The notes: a model not told the origin generated them from the letters alone. A stretch of 64,000 nucleotides of DNA from Alicyclobacillus sp. ALC3 (GCF_028751195.1 NZ_CP066784.1:4464001-4528000), one strand, 5' to 3'; positions 26,460-36,072 are shown, counted from the stretch's first letter. Numbers and translations are program-made.

Positions 26460-28151
26460 GTGCCCACAAAGCCAGTGGATATCCTGAAGCGCGTCCTGAA
26501 GGGCCTGTTCATCGTCACTGCGACTGCCGCAACGCTGGTTTCCCCGCGTTTGACCGTAACCGCTAATGCGAGTACCACCAAAACCGTCACACTCACCAGT
26601 TACAGCACAGAGAAGTGGTACCAGCGCGCATCGGACACGCAGTTTCCAGCGACGAAAACGGTCACCTATTACGATTCGTACACGCACCAGACGTTGACAT
26701 TCCAGATTCCGAAGCGCGGTTCACCAAAAGCCATTGCATCGCAGCAGCAGACGCTCACGTCGATCTCAAACGGCGCCAACATGTATTACGATCCGGTCGA
26801 CCACACACGGCTCGGCTATATGTCGAATAACACAACGACGTACTGGAACGGCGCGTATCGATACGCGAACGCACCGAGACGACCAACCGATTACTACGGG
26901 CCGAATCCCGACAAAACGGGATGGACCCTGGTCGCGATTCATTGGGCGGACAGTACCCCGCAAGCAGCATCGGATTACCCATGGCTGACCGAGACGGCCA
27001 GAGGGTACTACTGGGTGTCAGACGGAACGGACGGACAGCCGGTCGAGTTTAACAAGTATCGGAAAGGCGTATGGCTCAAGTACCAAAAGACCGTGCGGAC
27101 GTACGAGTGGCAACAGGAGTATCAGGGAACCGTCCGGATCCCGTTGAAAAGCATACCACCCACACCACCGCCGCCACCGCCCGGAAACCCACCGAGCGGC
27201 CCAACTTGCCCACCGGCAACGATTCCACCGAAGCCTTCCAATCGAGTGCTCTCGTATGACTGGTCTCCAGATGGCTCAGGGGGACAGATCCTCACGTGGA
27301 CGGATACAAACTGGGTGTTGCAACAACGCAGTGACACAAATGGCTGTGCCGTGGATACATGGGTCGACGAGCCAAGGACGTACACACATGATTATCCCCT
27401 CTATCTGAACCATTTCCAGGTGACTGGGCTCTTTTATGATCCGGGCTCACCCGGAGACCTCTGGTCCCCAAATAACCCGGCGGCGTCACAGCGAAACCAC
27501 GATGCGGGCATGGATGGGTCCACGACGAGTGGCAATCCAGCGTTGCCTACATTCGGCGATCCAGCCCGTTCCCCAGCAGTATACGTTCGGGTCGGAGGCG
27601 GACTTGCGTTTCGCCTCATGTGGACAGGTTCCCCACACGACATGCCTAGGGCGGCACGAGTTGCATTCCGCATCATGAATCCCGGAGGACAGGCGGGAAC
27701 CTGGACGAAGACATTTCAGTTATTGCCCGCGACCATCAATGACCAAGGAGACGTCCCCGTTTGGGATCCGTCCGGGCAAGGATACCCGCCGCCTGCCACG
27801 GAGTATGGTTTTGTGTACACACCGATTCCAAAGTATGCCACTACAGGCACACCGACTTCGTTTTCCCAACTCACCGCTTGGAACCTGACGGGGGACCCTG
27901 CGACGGCGGCCAGACTCTGCGCAGCGGTGACGTTTACCACAGCGAGCGGCTCCTCAGTCACGTGGGCGAACTCAGATTTGGCACAAACGCTTGGATATCC
28001 GACCTGGTACTTTCTGCACCAGATCCCAAATTCCTCGGCGAAATATGAACAGTCCCAGCCAACTTGGAAGGAATCGTATACGAATCCGCCGCTGCCACAA
28101 CTGGACGCGAGCGGGCAGTTGATTCCGCAAATTCTCACCCCCGGTCCGTGA
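26460..28151 (+). CDS. Large secreted protein with Pro-rich linker, Tad-locus associated
   Basis: The 563-residue product has a signal peptide-like start (LKRVLKGLFIVTATAATLVS, cut probably after NAS). A first region is rich in Tyr/Thr/Trp, a polyproline linker follows (PPTPPPPPPGNPPSG, about 237-251), then a second domain containing GGGLAFRLMWTGSPHDMPRA. No family recognised. It resembles surface-exposed accessory proteins placed before pilus genes. The start is uncertain: GTG 26460 has no SD at proper distance, the frame is open back past 26409, and a GGGAGG lies at 26411. Confidence 0.65.
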   Translation: MPTKPVDILKRVLKGLFIVTATAATLVSPRLTVTANASTTKTVTLTSYSTEKWYQRASDTQFPATKTVTYYDSYTHQTLTFQIPKRGSPKAIASQQQTLTSISNGANMYYDPVDHTRLGYMSNNTTTYWNGAYRYANAPRRPTDYYGPNPDKTGWTLVAIHWADSTPQAASDYPWLTETARGYYWVSDGTDGQPVEFNKYRKGVWLKYQKTVRTYEWQQEYQGTVRIPLKSIPPTPPPPPPGNPPSGPTCPPATIPPKPSNRVLSYDWSPDGSGGQILTWTDTNWVLQQRSDTNGCAVDTWVDEPRTYTHDYPLYLNHFQVTGLFYDPGSPGDLWSPNNPAASQRNHDAGMDGSTTSGNPALPTFGDPARSPAVYVRVGGGLAFRLMWTGSPHDMPRAARVAFRIMNPGGQAGTWTKTFQLLPATINDQGDVPVWDPSGQGYPPPATEYGFVYTPIPKYATTGTPTSFSQLTAWNLTGDPATAARLCAAVTFTTASGSSVTWANSDLAQTLGYPTWYFLHQIPNSSAKYEQSQPTWKESYTNPPLPQLDASGQLIPQILTPGP

Positions 28152-28292
28152 CTTAATCGATACGAGCGTGCCGACCCTGCACTGGCACTCGGGTGGCACC
28201 AAGGGGCGTCGTTGCCGTGATACCTTGGCCGTAATAGGAGGTGGGAAGGCAAATCAAGTGAGTCAAGTCCAGGATGGAAAGGAGAATGTGCG

Positions 28293-29426
28293 TTGCTGTA
28301 TCTGGCATTTTCGATTGACCTGAGAGACCGTTTCAAAGGCGCTGTCTGGCTCGCCTACGCTGGAAAGGTCCAAGAGACGGAGTTTCACGCGGAGGATACA
28401 CTCGTCATCGGCGAATGGATGTTTCCGCACCGCGATACGCTGCTTCAGACGCTTTCACGTGTCCGCCAATCGGGTGTACGCGTGGTGTTCATCGGACAAT
28501 CGGCCCGTGCCTCAGATGACTTCAAACGAGAGCTTTACCTGCTTGGCATCTATGACTTTTTGTTTGTCGGTGATGAACTGGTTCTTCAGGATCTCGATGA
28601 ATTGCTGAAACATCCTCGTTCGGCCAGTGATGTTGCGGTTTATCTGAGCCGCGATGAAGGCCCGGATGTCGAAGCGCCGAAACTGGTTGATGTATTCGAG
28701 GGAGACGGTGAGCCGTTTGTCTGGGAACCTCTTGATGACGTTGAGGATACGACTTCTCCACAATTCGACGCGTTGTTTCAACCCGGGGCGGCAGGGAAGC
28801 TCGCGCAAGGTGATGGCCGTCACAGTCCGTCCGTACGCCGGTTCGTGTGGCCAGACCCGACACCGCTTTGCGTCCGCATTCTTGGGGAGTCCGGATGTGG
28901 GAAGAGTTTTGTGGCGTTGCAATTGGCGAGCCTGTGCCATGGCCGGGACCTTCAGGCAGCAGTTGTGGAGGAACATGTCGAGCCCCTTCGTGGCTGGTGC
29001 GAAGAGCCGCTCGCATCTCACATCTATGACGCCGCTCCCCCGAAAGGCTATCGCGTGATTCTTGACACCAGAGCGGACGGGGACACACTTGTGTCAGAGA
29101 TTGACATTATCTTGCTCGTGACATGGCCCGACACCAATCAACTGAAGGATACCCTACAACGCCTGGATATGTTGGACCGTGTGATGTGCATCGTCAATCA
29201 TGCCTCGACGGGCATAGCCCCGGGGCGCGCAGATTCTATGGTCTATATTCCACACGAACCCCGCCAGTTTCATGCCATGCGCATGCGTACCCCCCTAGTT
29301 GATCTCGATCCGCGCTTTGCCGAGGCGTTTCTGCCGGTCGTCGAACGGATTTCAACCCGTTACATGGATCCGAATCGCACCACGGGAAAGGGAGGTGAGC
29401 CACATGCTCTTGTTGCTGGAGACTGA
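28293..29426 (+). CDS. CpaE/TadZ-like P-loop ATPase (first of two)
   Basis: TTG at 28293 is preceded by GGAAAGGAG. The N-terminal about 110 residues look like a receiver-like fold (VRVVFIGQSARASDDFKREL) without a clear phospho-acceptor site. The C-terminal half has a classical Walker A ILGESGCGKSFVALQ (about 198-212) and MinD/ParA-like strands (YRVILDTRAD; DIILLVTWPDTNQ). It lacks the deviant Walker lysine typical of MinD-class TadZ. It overlaps the true TadZ-like gene by 23 bp. A partner or paralogue for polar pilus placement is inferred. Confidence 0.62.
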   Translation: MLYLAFSIDLRDRFKGAVWLAYAGKVQETEFHAEDTLVIGEWMFPHRDTLLQTLSRVRQSGVRVVFIGQSARASDDFKRELYLLGIYDFLFVGDELVLQDLDELLKHPRSASDVAVYLSRDEGPDVEAPKLVDVFEGDGEPFVWEPLDDVEDTTSPQFDALFQPGAAGKLAQGDGRHSPSVRRFVWPDPTPLCVRILGESGCGKSFVALQLASLCHGRDLQAAVVEEHVEPLRGWCEEPLASHIYDAAPPKGYRVILDTRADGDTLVSEIDIILLVTWPDTNQLKDTLQRLDMLDRVMCIVNHASTGIAPGRADSMVYIPHEPRQFHAMRMRTPLVDLDPRFAEAFLPVVERISTRYMDPNRTTGKGGEPHALVAGD

Positions 29427-30636
29427 CCGTGTCCAACAGGCGGCTGCTCGTGCTGCAGCCGAGCATGCGGGACTGGAACTCCGTGCGGTGGATCATGAGG
29501 ACCAATTCGCACAGGTAGACCTGACAAAGGTCGCTCTCGTACTCGCCCGCCATGACTGGCCCGCGCAGGTACTGGAGCAGCTTCGAGCGTCTGGCCTCGA
29601 CTGTCCGTTCATTTACGTAGCTTCAGAAACGGAAGACGATACCGCGTACCAAATCGCCAAGGAACGTGGTTGCGTGGATGTGGTGGCATATCCCTTGCCC
29701 ATGGAATATCTCAAGCGGTGGATTCGAGAGCCAGATCCAGAACAAGCGTCTGTAGAATCAACACTACCTATGACACCGCTTGAAGCGATCTTAAAGCGCC
29801 ATCGTCCACCGAACCCAGAACGAACGCGTGACAACCTCATCGAGCCGTCGAATGACCCGGAACCGCTGTTACGCGGACGGGTCATTTGCATTCACAGCGC
29901 CAGGGGTGGGGTGGGGAAATCCACGTTGACAGCGCTTTTGGCACGGTCCCTGTCGAAGCGTGGACTGACGGTCGGGGTGATTGACCTCGACCCGAAAGGC
30001 AATTTGCTGTCCATCCAGCACCAATCGTCCGGGCTCACAACCGATGATTTCACGAGACTACCGGCACAAATGGACGAGACTGCGTTCAAAGAATCCCTGT
30101 GTGCTGTGGATGGGTGGTACCTGTTGCCGAGTGGCCGTGCTCGGGACGGTTTGGACGACCAGACACTTGGCCAGGTGGTTGCACAGTTTAGCCGCTACTT
30201 CGATGTCACGCTCATTGACACCAGCCCCTCTGCCGCCGCTACCTACACGGCGCTTGAATTTGCGGACCGGGTGGTATTTGTCATGACGCCGGAGTGGATG
30301 GCATTTGCGCGATTCATGGAGGAGTACGAACTGGTTCGTCACCTGAAGACGCCAGAACGCGTGGTCGTGGCTGTCAATCGGGTCCGCAAAAATGTATCGG
30401 AACACCGGCGTGCGATTCGCCTGCTCGATGAAGCCCACATTCTGTCGGACCGGGTATACATTCCGGAGGACCACAAATTGTACCGGGATCTGATGACTGC
30501 ATCACCGCTCGCAGGAAGTCGCAAGATCTCCGACGCCATGGAGCACCTGCAAGGTGCGCTTCGGGTCTTGAAAGGATCGGAGAGTCGTCGGCCAAAGTTT
30601 CGGCTTGGCAAGATTCGGGAGGTGGTGTCCAAGTGA
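29404..30636 (+). CDS. tadZ: TadZ/CpaE-type MinD-family pilus-localising ATPase
   Basis: From ATG 29404 (SD GGGAGGTGAG) the protein has 410 residues. A receiver-like domain (about 1-110) is followed by a SIMIBI ATPase domain with the deviant Walker A SARGGVGKSTLTALLARSLS (about 165-184), VGVIDLDPKGNL, and Walker B-like FDVTLIDTSPSAAATYTALE. That is the CpaE/TadZ layout, which positions Flp pilus machinery at the membrane. The next gene begins at the overlapping GTGA. Confidence 0.85.
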   Translation: MLLLLETDRVQQAAARAAAEHAGLELRAVDHEDQFAQVDLTKVALVLARHDWPAQVLEQLRASGLDCPFIYVASETEDDTAYQIAKERGCVDVVAYPLPMEYLKRWIREPDPEQASVESTLPMTPLEAILKRHRPPNPERTRDNLIEPSNDPEPLLRGRVICIHSARGGVGKSTLTALLARSLSKRGLTVGVIDLDPKGNLLSIQHQSSGLTTDDFTRLPAQMDETAFKESLCAVDGWYLLPSGRARDGLDDQTLGQVVAQFSRYFDVTLIDTSPSAAATYTALEFADRVVFVMTPEWMAFARFMEEYELVRHLKTPERVVVAVNRVRKNVSEHRRAIRLLDEAHILSDRVYIPEDHKLYRDLMTASPLAGSRKISDAMEHLQGALRVLKGSESRRPKFRLGKIREVVSK

Positions 30637-31392
30637 GAAAGAGCACGCTTTCCTTTGGTGTCGGTGTGGCGTGTGCCGTGTTGGCGGGAGTGATCGGGGC
30701 ATTTGCACTTCACCGAGCGCTTAACACGGAGACGGTGGTCGTTGCAACCCACACCCTCTATCCGTACACGCGCATTCACAAAACTGACGTGGCGACCGTG
30801 ACAGTGCCAAAAACGAGCGGCATCGCGGGTCTCTCGACGAACGAAGCGACGGTGGTGGGCCGCTACCTGTCGTATTCCGTGCCAAAGGGGGATCCGGTCA
30901 CCGCTGGCGACCTGAATGCCTCCGGTGCTGAGTTTCTCGACCTTTTTAACACAGTACACGGAACGCACCGGACAAACGGGCATGCTGATGTCACTCCCTG
31001 TTCAAACACCTCTCGCGTCCGTCGTCAACCCGGGTGAACAGATCGCGCTATTGATTCCACAGCAAAACGGCCCGTCGAAGACGCTCACGACCATCGAACC
31101 GGTCCCTGTCTTAAATGTGCTGCAGCCCGCCAAAGGCGGAACGCCCACCGCGCTCCTCATCTTTGTGAGTCAGAAGAATTACCGGGTCCTCGCTCCCGCG
31201 ATTCTCAACAACAGCGTGCAGGTGGCTCTTATCCCGCAAAACAACTCGTTTCACGCACCTGGTTCCTTGCCACTGTCGACCGTGCCCTCCGGCGTGTCCG
31301 CAGAAGGATCTGGTTCTTCCACGCAGGTGACCACATCTGGTCCAAAGGCGAGCAAGACGTCTGCGTTCTCTGGGATTGGGGGCGGGCATTGA
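30633..31392 (+). pseudogene. cpaB: CpaB-like pilus assembly protein (SAF domain), frameshifted
   Basis: The first part has an N-terminal TM segment (LSFGVGVACAVLAGVIGAFA) and the SAF-like start VVVATHTLYPYTRIHKTDVA. The frame is lost at the T5 tract 30943-30947. With four Ts it would read EFLDLLTQYTERTGQTGMLM and continue SLPVQTPLASVVNPGEQIAL to a stop at 31390-31392, giving about 252 aa. CpaB/RcpC proteins are periplasmic or cell-wall-side assembly factors of Tad pili. Real inactivation and homopolymer sequencing error are both possible. Confidence 0.75.
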
Positions 31393-32702
31393 TGGACGAA
31401 CGTATGAATCGATACATCGAGCAATTGAAGGCGGTTGTGGTGAATCACCCTAGGTTACAAGAGCCCGGGCTAACCAGAACGGACATGCATGCGTTTTTGT
31501 ACCGCCTGTGCGCACAACCGGACACCTTTGTTCCGGCAGAGCATCGGGAAGAGGTGATCACGAACCTGCTCAACACCTGGTTCCGATTTGATGTCCTGCA
31601 GTCCGTCATGGAGGACCCGCTTGTCACCGACGTCCATGTCATCGGTACGACGACTCTTGTACAGCGAAACGGCAAGAAATTTGAGCACCCGCAGGCACAC
31701 TTCCCATCGGAGTCTGCCCTTGGTGAATTCATTGACCGGCAACTCGACGGTACGCCCTATGTCTACGCACAGTCCGATCCCTTGGCGGATGCGATCCTGC
31801 GTGGTGGGTACCGCATGAACGTAGTGGGGGGTCCGGGAACGCGTTACACCGTCCGGGACGAAGAGGGACGCATCGTGACGGAGCCGAGAACGATCGTCAG
31901 TATCCGCAAGCCGATTTACCCGTTCAGCCTCGACGATCTGGTGAGCCTCGGTCTCATGGACGCGGACACGCGTGCGTTCATCCGGCTCATGATGCACCTT
32001 GGTGACAGCTTTATCGTGTCCGGCGGGGTGGGATCCGGGAAGACCACCTTGATGAATGCGATGACAGGCGATATCCCGACTGGACAGTTGAATCTGGTGA
32101 TTGAGGAACTGCCTGAAATGGCTCCGCTCTGTGAATGGGCCATACGGCTCACCGATCGAGCGGAGAATCACGAGGGGAAGGGTCGCATCGACATGGCGAG
32201 AAACCTGATCAATTCACTGCGAATGAACGCTGACAACGAGTTTATCGGCGAAGTCCGCTCGGCAGAGATTGCGTACCTGTTCCTGCGCATGAGCCTGATT
32301 GTCCGTCGCCAGACGGGAACCACGTTTCACAGCCATGTGGGACTGAACACCGGGGTGGAAGGGGTGCTGACCAGGTTCCTGTTGGAGGCGGCGGACGGTG
32401 CGCCGTCCCGCGCTTCGTACCTCAACATCGCGGGCATGATGGGGGACAAGATCCGGTTTGTGCTCACGCTTCGAGATACCCGCTTTGGTAAGCGGATCAC
32501 GGAAATCGGTGAAATCCTCGGATTCGATTTTGAAAAGCACGCACTACGTTGGCAGCCCATCCTGACGTATGACGCCGGATTGGATCGGTTCCAATTCCAT
32601 GGCATCACCGACGCGATGCGGGAACGGGCCAGTGTTGAGGGCATTGAGGTGGCGCTGCCGAGAAACGAACAACCGGTGCGCCTGTATCGGATCGCGACGT
32701 GA
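31392..32702 (+). CDS. cpaF: CpaF/TadA-type secretion ATPase
   Basis: The 436-residue protein has Walker A FIVSGGVGSGKTTLMNAMTG (about 202-221), an Asp/His-box region including NLINSLRMNADNEFIGEVRS (about 272-291) and TGTTFHSHVGLNTGVEGVL. It is the hexameric ATPase that powers Tad pilus assembly or type II/IV-like secretion. ATG 31392 overlaps the cpaB stop. It is the most diagnostic gene of the locus. Confidence 0.9.
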   Translation: MDERMNRYIEQLKAVVVNHPRLQEPGLTRTDMHAFLYRLCAQPDTFVPAEHREEVITNLLNTWFRFDVLQSVMEDPLVTDVHVIGTTTLVQRNGKKFEHPQAHFPSESALGEFIDRQLDGTPYVYAQSDPLADAILRGGYRMNVVGGPGTRYTVRDEEGRIVTEPRTIVSIRKPIYPFSLDDLVSLGLMDADTRAFIRLMMHLGDSFIVSGGVGSGKTTLMNAMTGDIPTGQLNLVIEELPEMAPLCEWAIRLTDRAENHEGKGRIDMARNLINSLRMNADNEFIGEVRSAEIAYLFLRMSLIVRRQTGTTFHSHVGLNTGVEGVLTRFLLEAADGAPSRASYLNIAGMMGDKIRFVLTLRDTRFGKRITEIGEILGFDFEKHALRWQPILTYDAGLDRFQFHGITDAMRERASVEGIEVALPRNEQPVRLYRIAT

Positions 32703-32716
32703 AGGAGGGGGTATCG

Positions 32717-33628
32717 ATGCATGAACTTTTGGCTGCACGGTTATTTGGCTTATCCGTGACGTTCGCTGTGGTGTTTGGGCTCCTGGGCCGCGAACTTCGG
32801 AATGCAGAATGGCGGGCGCGATTTCGGGATGTGGTGGAGGAGCGAACGCAAAGACGAAGTCAACGAAGCCTATGGTCGAGGTACATGGACCGGATTTTGG
32901 CACACTACCAGATCCTCGATAAGCCGTACACCGAGCGGACCGCGCTGGCACACATCGCGGTCCTTTTCTTCGTCTGTTTCGCGGTCACGTGGCTCCTTCA
33001 CTACTATGTGCTCTTTGGCATGGTGCTCAGCCTCGGCGTTTCGATGTTGCTTTATGAACGGCATTTTGCCCGCCTGGCAAGACGTCGTCGGGAGGAGATC
33101 CTGAACACCTTTTTGCGCCAGGGTGTGGAGCGGGGCGTGCATGTGCTGGCCGCGACGGGCCAACTGGACGAGGCGCTCTGGCGCATGACGGACACCCTCC
33201 GGTTTGCCCCGCTTCGCAGGCGCCTGCTGGCGTTATGCCATTTGATGGCCTCCCCACAATTCGCGACCCCTGAGGACGCGTTTGTCCACTGGGCGAATGG
33301 GCTTGGCATCGAGGACATCGCGCACTTTGCGCTGGCGACGCGGGAAGCGAAGAAATACAACGTCCCGCTCGACCAACTCTGGCTTGACATGGCGGAGATT
33401 CAGGGGAAGGAACTGGAATACGTCCGGCGCATCCGGGCGGAAACCGCTCATCAGCGAACAGGGGGTTACTGGTTCTACGGGATGCTGACGGGCAGCTTTC
33501 TTGTCGCGTACCCGTTCGTATCCCCGCATATGAGCGAAGTCACGCGGTTTTTCTTCTGGATCACGCTCGCTGTAATGACGTTGGGGCTGTATCTCATCAT
33601 TCGTCGCAGCCAAGTGATCGAGGTATAG
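32717..33628 (+). CDS. tadB: TadB-like inner-membrane platform protein
   Basis: ATG 32717 follows AAGGAGGGGG. The 303-residue protein has TM segments near the N-terminus (FGLSVTFAVVFGLLG), about 80-110 (LAHIAVLFFVCFAVTWLLHY) and two at the C-terminus, around a cytoplasmic T2SS-F-like helical region (LDQLWLDMAEIQGKELEYVR). It is the platform subunit that works with CpaF; it lies between cpaF and tadC as usual. Confidence 0.82.
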   Translation: MHELLAARLFGLSVTFAVVFGLLGRELRNAEWRARFRDVVEERTQRRSQRSLWSRYMDRILAHYQILDKPYTERTALAHIAVLFFVCFAVTWLLHYYVLFGMVLSLGVSMLLYERHFARLARRRREEILNTFLRQGVERGVHVLAATGQLDEALWRMTDTLRFAPLRRRLLALCHLMASPQFATPEDAFVHWANGLGIEDIAHFALATREAKKYNVPLDQLWLDMAEIQGKELEYVRRIRAETAHQRTGGYWFYGMLTGSFLVAYPFVSPHMSEVTRFFFWITLAVMTLGLYLIIRRSQVIEV

Positions 33629-33641
33629 GAGGGGATGATAC

Positions 33642-34454
33642 ATGAATCTCACTTGGGTGTCTGCCGGGTTCGGTGCACTCGTGATGTTTTCGTGGTTTTG
33701 TTTCTGGCAGTGGAGAACACGGGCATGGCAGGAGTTTCGTCAGCGCGTGTTGCATGGTCCGCTTGTCACAGTCAAGCAGCGGCGGCCCCGTTCCTACATG
33801 GCGTTGCTTCGACAAGAGGCAGCAGCCCTCGGTTCACCGGAACAGGCCGCATTCTGGGCGCGGCTCGTGATTCTCTTCTCAGCACTGGTTCTCGCCTCTG
33901 CACTCCTCCTGCGGTACTGGACGCTCCTGTTTCTCATTCCAGCCATTTGGGCTGCGCCACTTCTCTACGCTCGCATATCGGCTCGTGCCCATGTTCGCAA
34001 GTTGACGAGGCAAACGCGTGTCACCGAGGTCCTGCTCGCGTTTCTGATGCGAGCGGGTGCCACGCTGTCCGACACCTTTGCAACCTTGGCCGTTCGGCTC
34101 GATGCCCCGATCCGAGACAAACTACGAGAGGTGAATGCCCAAAAGCGGTTCACGACCTTGCCAGGCGCACTCGAGGCGTTGGCGGACTCGACGGGCGTCC
34201 CTCAACTTCATGAACTGGCATCCCTCGTTTCGGAGTCAGAGCGAAACGGCACGCCGGTCGCGGATGCGCTCTTTCGCAGCATGCACCTCGATATGAAGAT
34301 GCGGGATGCTCTGGCCGCCGAACGCTACGGAAAGGTGCAACTGGAGGTGGCGATGTACGCGACCTTGCTCATCGCGATGCCGGGATTTGGATTTGCGATC
34401 TACGCCATGCTGACGTTTGCCATGCACCTGTTTAGTGCGTGGAGTCTTGGCTGA
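33642..34454 (+). CDS. tadC: TadC-like inner-membrane platform protein
   Basis: The 270-residue protein starts at ATG 33642 after TAGGAGGGG. Its N-terminal TM (FGALVMFSWFCFWQW), central TM pair (RLVILFSALVLASALLLRYW) and C-terminal TM bracket a T2SS-F-type helical domain (LIAMPGFGFAIYAMLTFAMH at the end). TadB and TadC are paralogous halves of the platform. It precedes the pilin genes. Confidence 0.82.
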   Translation: MNLTWVSAGFGALVMFSWFCFWQWRTRAWQEFRQRVLHGPLVTVKQRRPRSYMALLRQEAAALGSPEQAAFWARLVILFSALVLASALLLRYWTLLFLIPAIWAAPLLYARISARAHVRKLTRQTRVTEVLLAFLMRAGATLSDTFATLAVRLDAPIRDKLREVNAQKRFTTLPGALEALADSTGVPQLHELASLVSESERNGTPVADALFRSMHLDMKMRDALAAERYGKVQLEVAMYATLLIAMPGFGFAIYAMLTFAMHLFSAWSLG

Positions 34455-34526
34455 GGGTTGGCACCCCCTTGGCACCCACGGGGTGCAGCGGTGAGCGATG
34501 CTTTTGGGGGAGGTGATTTGCGTGTG

Positions 34527-34715
34527 ATGAATGTCCTGAGGCGGGTTTGGCGTTTTCTGCAGGGAGACGACGGAGGCATCATGGACGAATACGTGACCAT
34601 GGTCGGGTTCTGGATCTTTTCGACGGTCGTTGTGCTAGTCGCGGCGGGTCTCATCTGGGCAGCGTTGTCCGGAGACTTGCAAGCCATGGTCAAAGATCTC
34701 ACCAACCTTTTTTGA
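34527..34715 (+). CDS. Flp-type pilin (candidate major pilin)
   Basis: A perfect SD GGAGGTGAT precedes GTG 34524/ATG 34527; the product is about 62 residues. The short basic leader ends LQGDDG, then GIMDEYVTMVGFWIFSTVVV. This fits the Flp prepilin rule of cleavage after Gly with Glu-Tyr at +5/+6, followed by a hydrophobic helix (VVLVAAGLIWAAL). Processing by the prepilin peptidase at 38594-39100 is expected. Confidence 0.72.
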   Translation: MNVLRRVWRFLQGDDGGIMDEYVTMVGFWIFSTVVVLVAAGLIWAALSGDLQAMVKDLTNLF

Positions 34716-34737
34716 ATCATCGGGAGGCGAATTGTTG

Positions 34738-35034
34738 ATGAAGAGCTGGAAACGAGCCATGACGTGGGTGCTGGCCACAGACGCCAACACGGCGGAGGAG
34801 AATACGAATCGAGGCCTGTGGTGGCTGGTGGGCATCATCGCCGTGACACTCATTGCAGGCATTGCCTATTTCATGATCGGGCACCTGTTGACGCAAGCCC
34901 AAGGCGGGGTCGCGACCGCGTCGACGAGCCTGTCTTCGCAGAGTGGATTGACACAATTGGCGCAACAAGCGGAGAGCGGATCGCTGCAAGTGGGGACGTC
35001 TTCGGTGGGAAGCGGCGGCTACAAGGCACCTTAA
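34738..35034 (+). CDS. Small single-TM protein, possible second pilin or pilin accessory
   Basis: ATG 34738 gives 98 residues with one TM helix (GLWWLVGIIAVTLIAGIAYF, about 26-45) and a Gln/Ser/Gly-rich C-terminus. It has no G-xxxx-EY site, so pilin status is unproven. It directly follows the Flp-like pilin and ends before a terminator, so these two small proteins could be made at high level. Confidence 0.6.
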   Translation: MKSWKRAMTWVLATDANTAEENTNRGLWWLVGIIAVTLIAGIAYFMIGHLLTQAQGGVATASTSLSSQSGLTQLAQQAESGSLQVGTSSVGSGGYKAP

Positions 35035-35053
35035 CTCAAAAGCAGTGATTTTG

Positions 35054-35089
35054 GGGGCAGACGTGATCGGTCTGCCCCTCAAGTTTTTT
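35054..35089 (+). terminator. Intrinsic terminator inside the Tad-like locus
   Basis: GGGGCAGAC (35054-35062) pairs with GTCTGCCCC (35070-35078) over a 7-nt loop, followed by TCAAG and TTTTTT. Partial termination here would favour the pilin and upstream genes over the TadE/G-like genes. Confidence 0.8.
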
Positions 35090-35106
35090 CTAGGGGGTGA
35101 ATCCCT

Positions 35107-35562
35107 TTGCCAAGCAACCTGATTACCACACTGTTTGCCATCTGCGTTAGCTTTGCCGTCGCCGTGATAGTGATCCTCGCACCACCGCTCGTCAGTACCA
35201 AACTGAAAATGGACACCGTTGCGCAAGACGCCGCCCGGGTGTACGCGATCACGGGAAGCGTCAGCGCGGTACAAAACGAGGTGAATGCGGACCTGGCTTC
35301 AGAACACGTCCCGACGTCGTGGAATGGGCAAACCCTCGTATCGGTATCCGTGATCCCGGACGGGAGTCAGGAGACCGGGGTGGCGGTGGACGCGACACCG
35401 ACGTCCGAAAACGCCTATGTCGTGATTCAATACAGCGCCCCTGTCCCTTTCGACCGAGCGCTCACTCTGTTTGGTGGACCGGTGCTTCAGGCGACGCTCC
35501 CGATGACCGCATCAGCTTCTTTGTGGAATGAAGTGCAGTACACAGGGGTGGGTTCCGGATGA
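35107..35562 (+). CDS. TadE/pseudopilin-like membrane-anchored protein
   Basis: TTG at 35107 has SD AGGGGGTGA. Of 151 residues, the N-terminal hydrophobic helix (LITTLFAICVSFAVAVIVIL, about 5-24) is followed by KMDTVAQDAARVYAITGSVS and a beta-rich exported part. The layout matches TadE-like minor pilins, though no clear prepilin site is visible. It overlaps the next gene by 4 bp (ATGA). Confidence 0.6.
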   Translation: MPSNLITTLFAICVSFAVAVIVILAPPLVSTKLKMDTVAQDAARVYAITGSVSAVQNEVNADLASEHVPTSWNGQTLVSVSVIPDGSQETGVAVDATPTSENAYVVIQYSAPVPFDRALTLFGGPVLQATLPMTASASLWNEVQYTGVGSG

Positions 35563-36071
35563 GGGTTGCACGTCGAGTTGCGACATGGTTGTCACGAGAG
35601 GACGGCTATACGTTCAGCCTCAATTTTGCCTTTCTGACGGTGACGGTTGGCATGGTCCTGCTGCTCATCCTCGCGTGGATTGCGTCCGGCCTTGCAGCAG
35701 GGACCGAACTTCGCAGAGCGACAGCAGCCGCAGCACTCGCTGCGCAGGACGAGGTAACGCAGTCTGTGACCGCCTCCGGTACGGGCTTTTTGACTTCTGC
35801 GGGATGGACACTGGGTGGTTCCTATGCATCTGCAGCACAGCAGACGTTTGCCACAGAAACTGCCGATATGCATCTGAACAAGGTGTTCGACAACCTCCAT
35901 TGCCAGACGTCTGTGACAGGAAACCGGGTAACGGTAACCGCGACCGGATCGTTTCTGCCAGTCTTTCTAGAGGCTGCTGCAGCGCGTGCTCCGGGTCTCC
36001 AGGCGCTCTCCGTACCCATGCGCGTTCACGTACCGGTGGAATACAAGGTTGTGGGAGAGGGGGGATCGTGA
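35559..36071 (+). CDS. TadE/TadG-like pseudopilin
   Basis: The 170-residue protein begins with a basic leader, REDGYTFSLNFAFLTVTVGM, then a long hydrophobic helix (VLLLILAWIASGLAAG) and an exported domain rich in Ala/Thr/Val. DGYTFSLNF resembles the DGxxxxEF/L region of TadE-like proteins but lacks the Glu. It overlaps its upstream neighbour and is followed at once by the large secreted protein gene. Confidence 0.58.
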   Translation: MRVARRVATWLSREDGYTFSLNFAFLTVTVGMVLLLILAWIASGLAAGTELRRATAAAALAAQDEVTQSVTASGTGFLTSAGWTLGGSYASAAQQTFATETADMHLNKVFDNLHCQTSVTGNRVTVTATGSFLPVFLEAAAARAPGLQALSVPMRVHVPVEYKVVGEGGS

Positions 36072-36072
36072 G

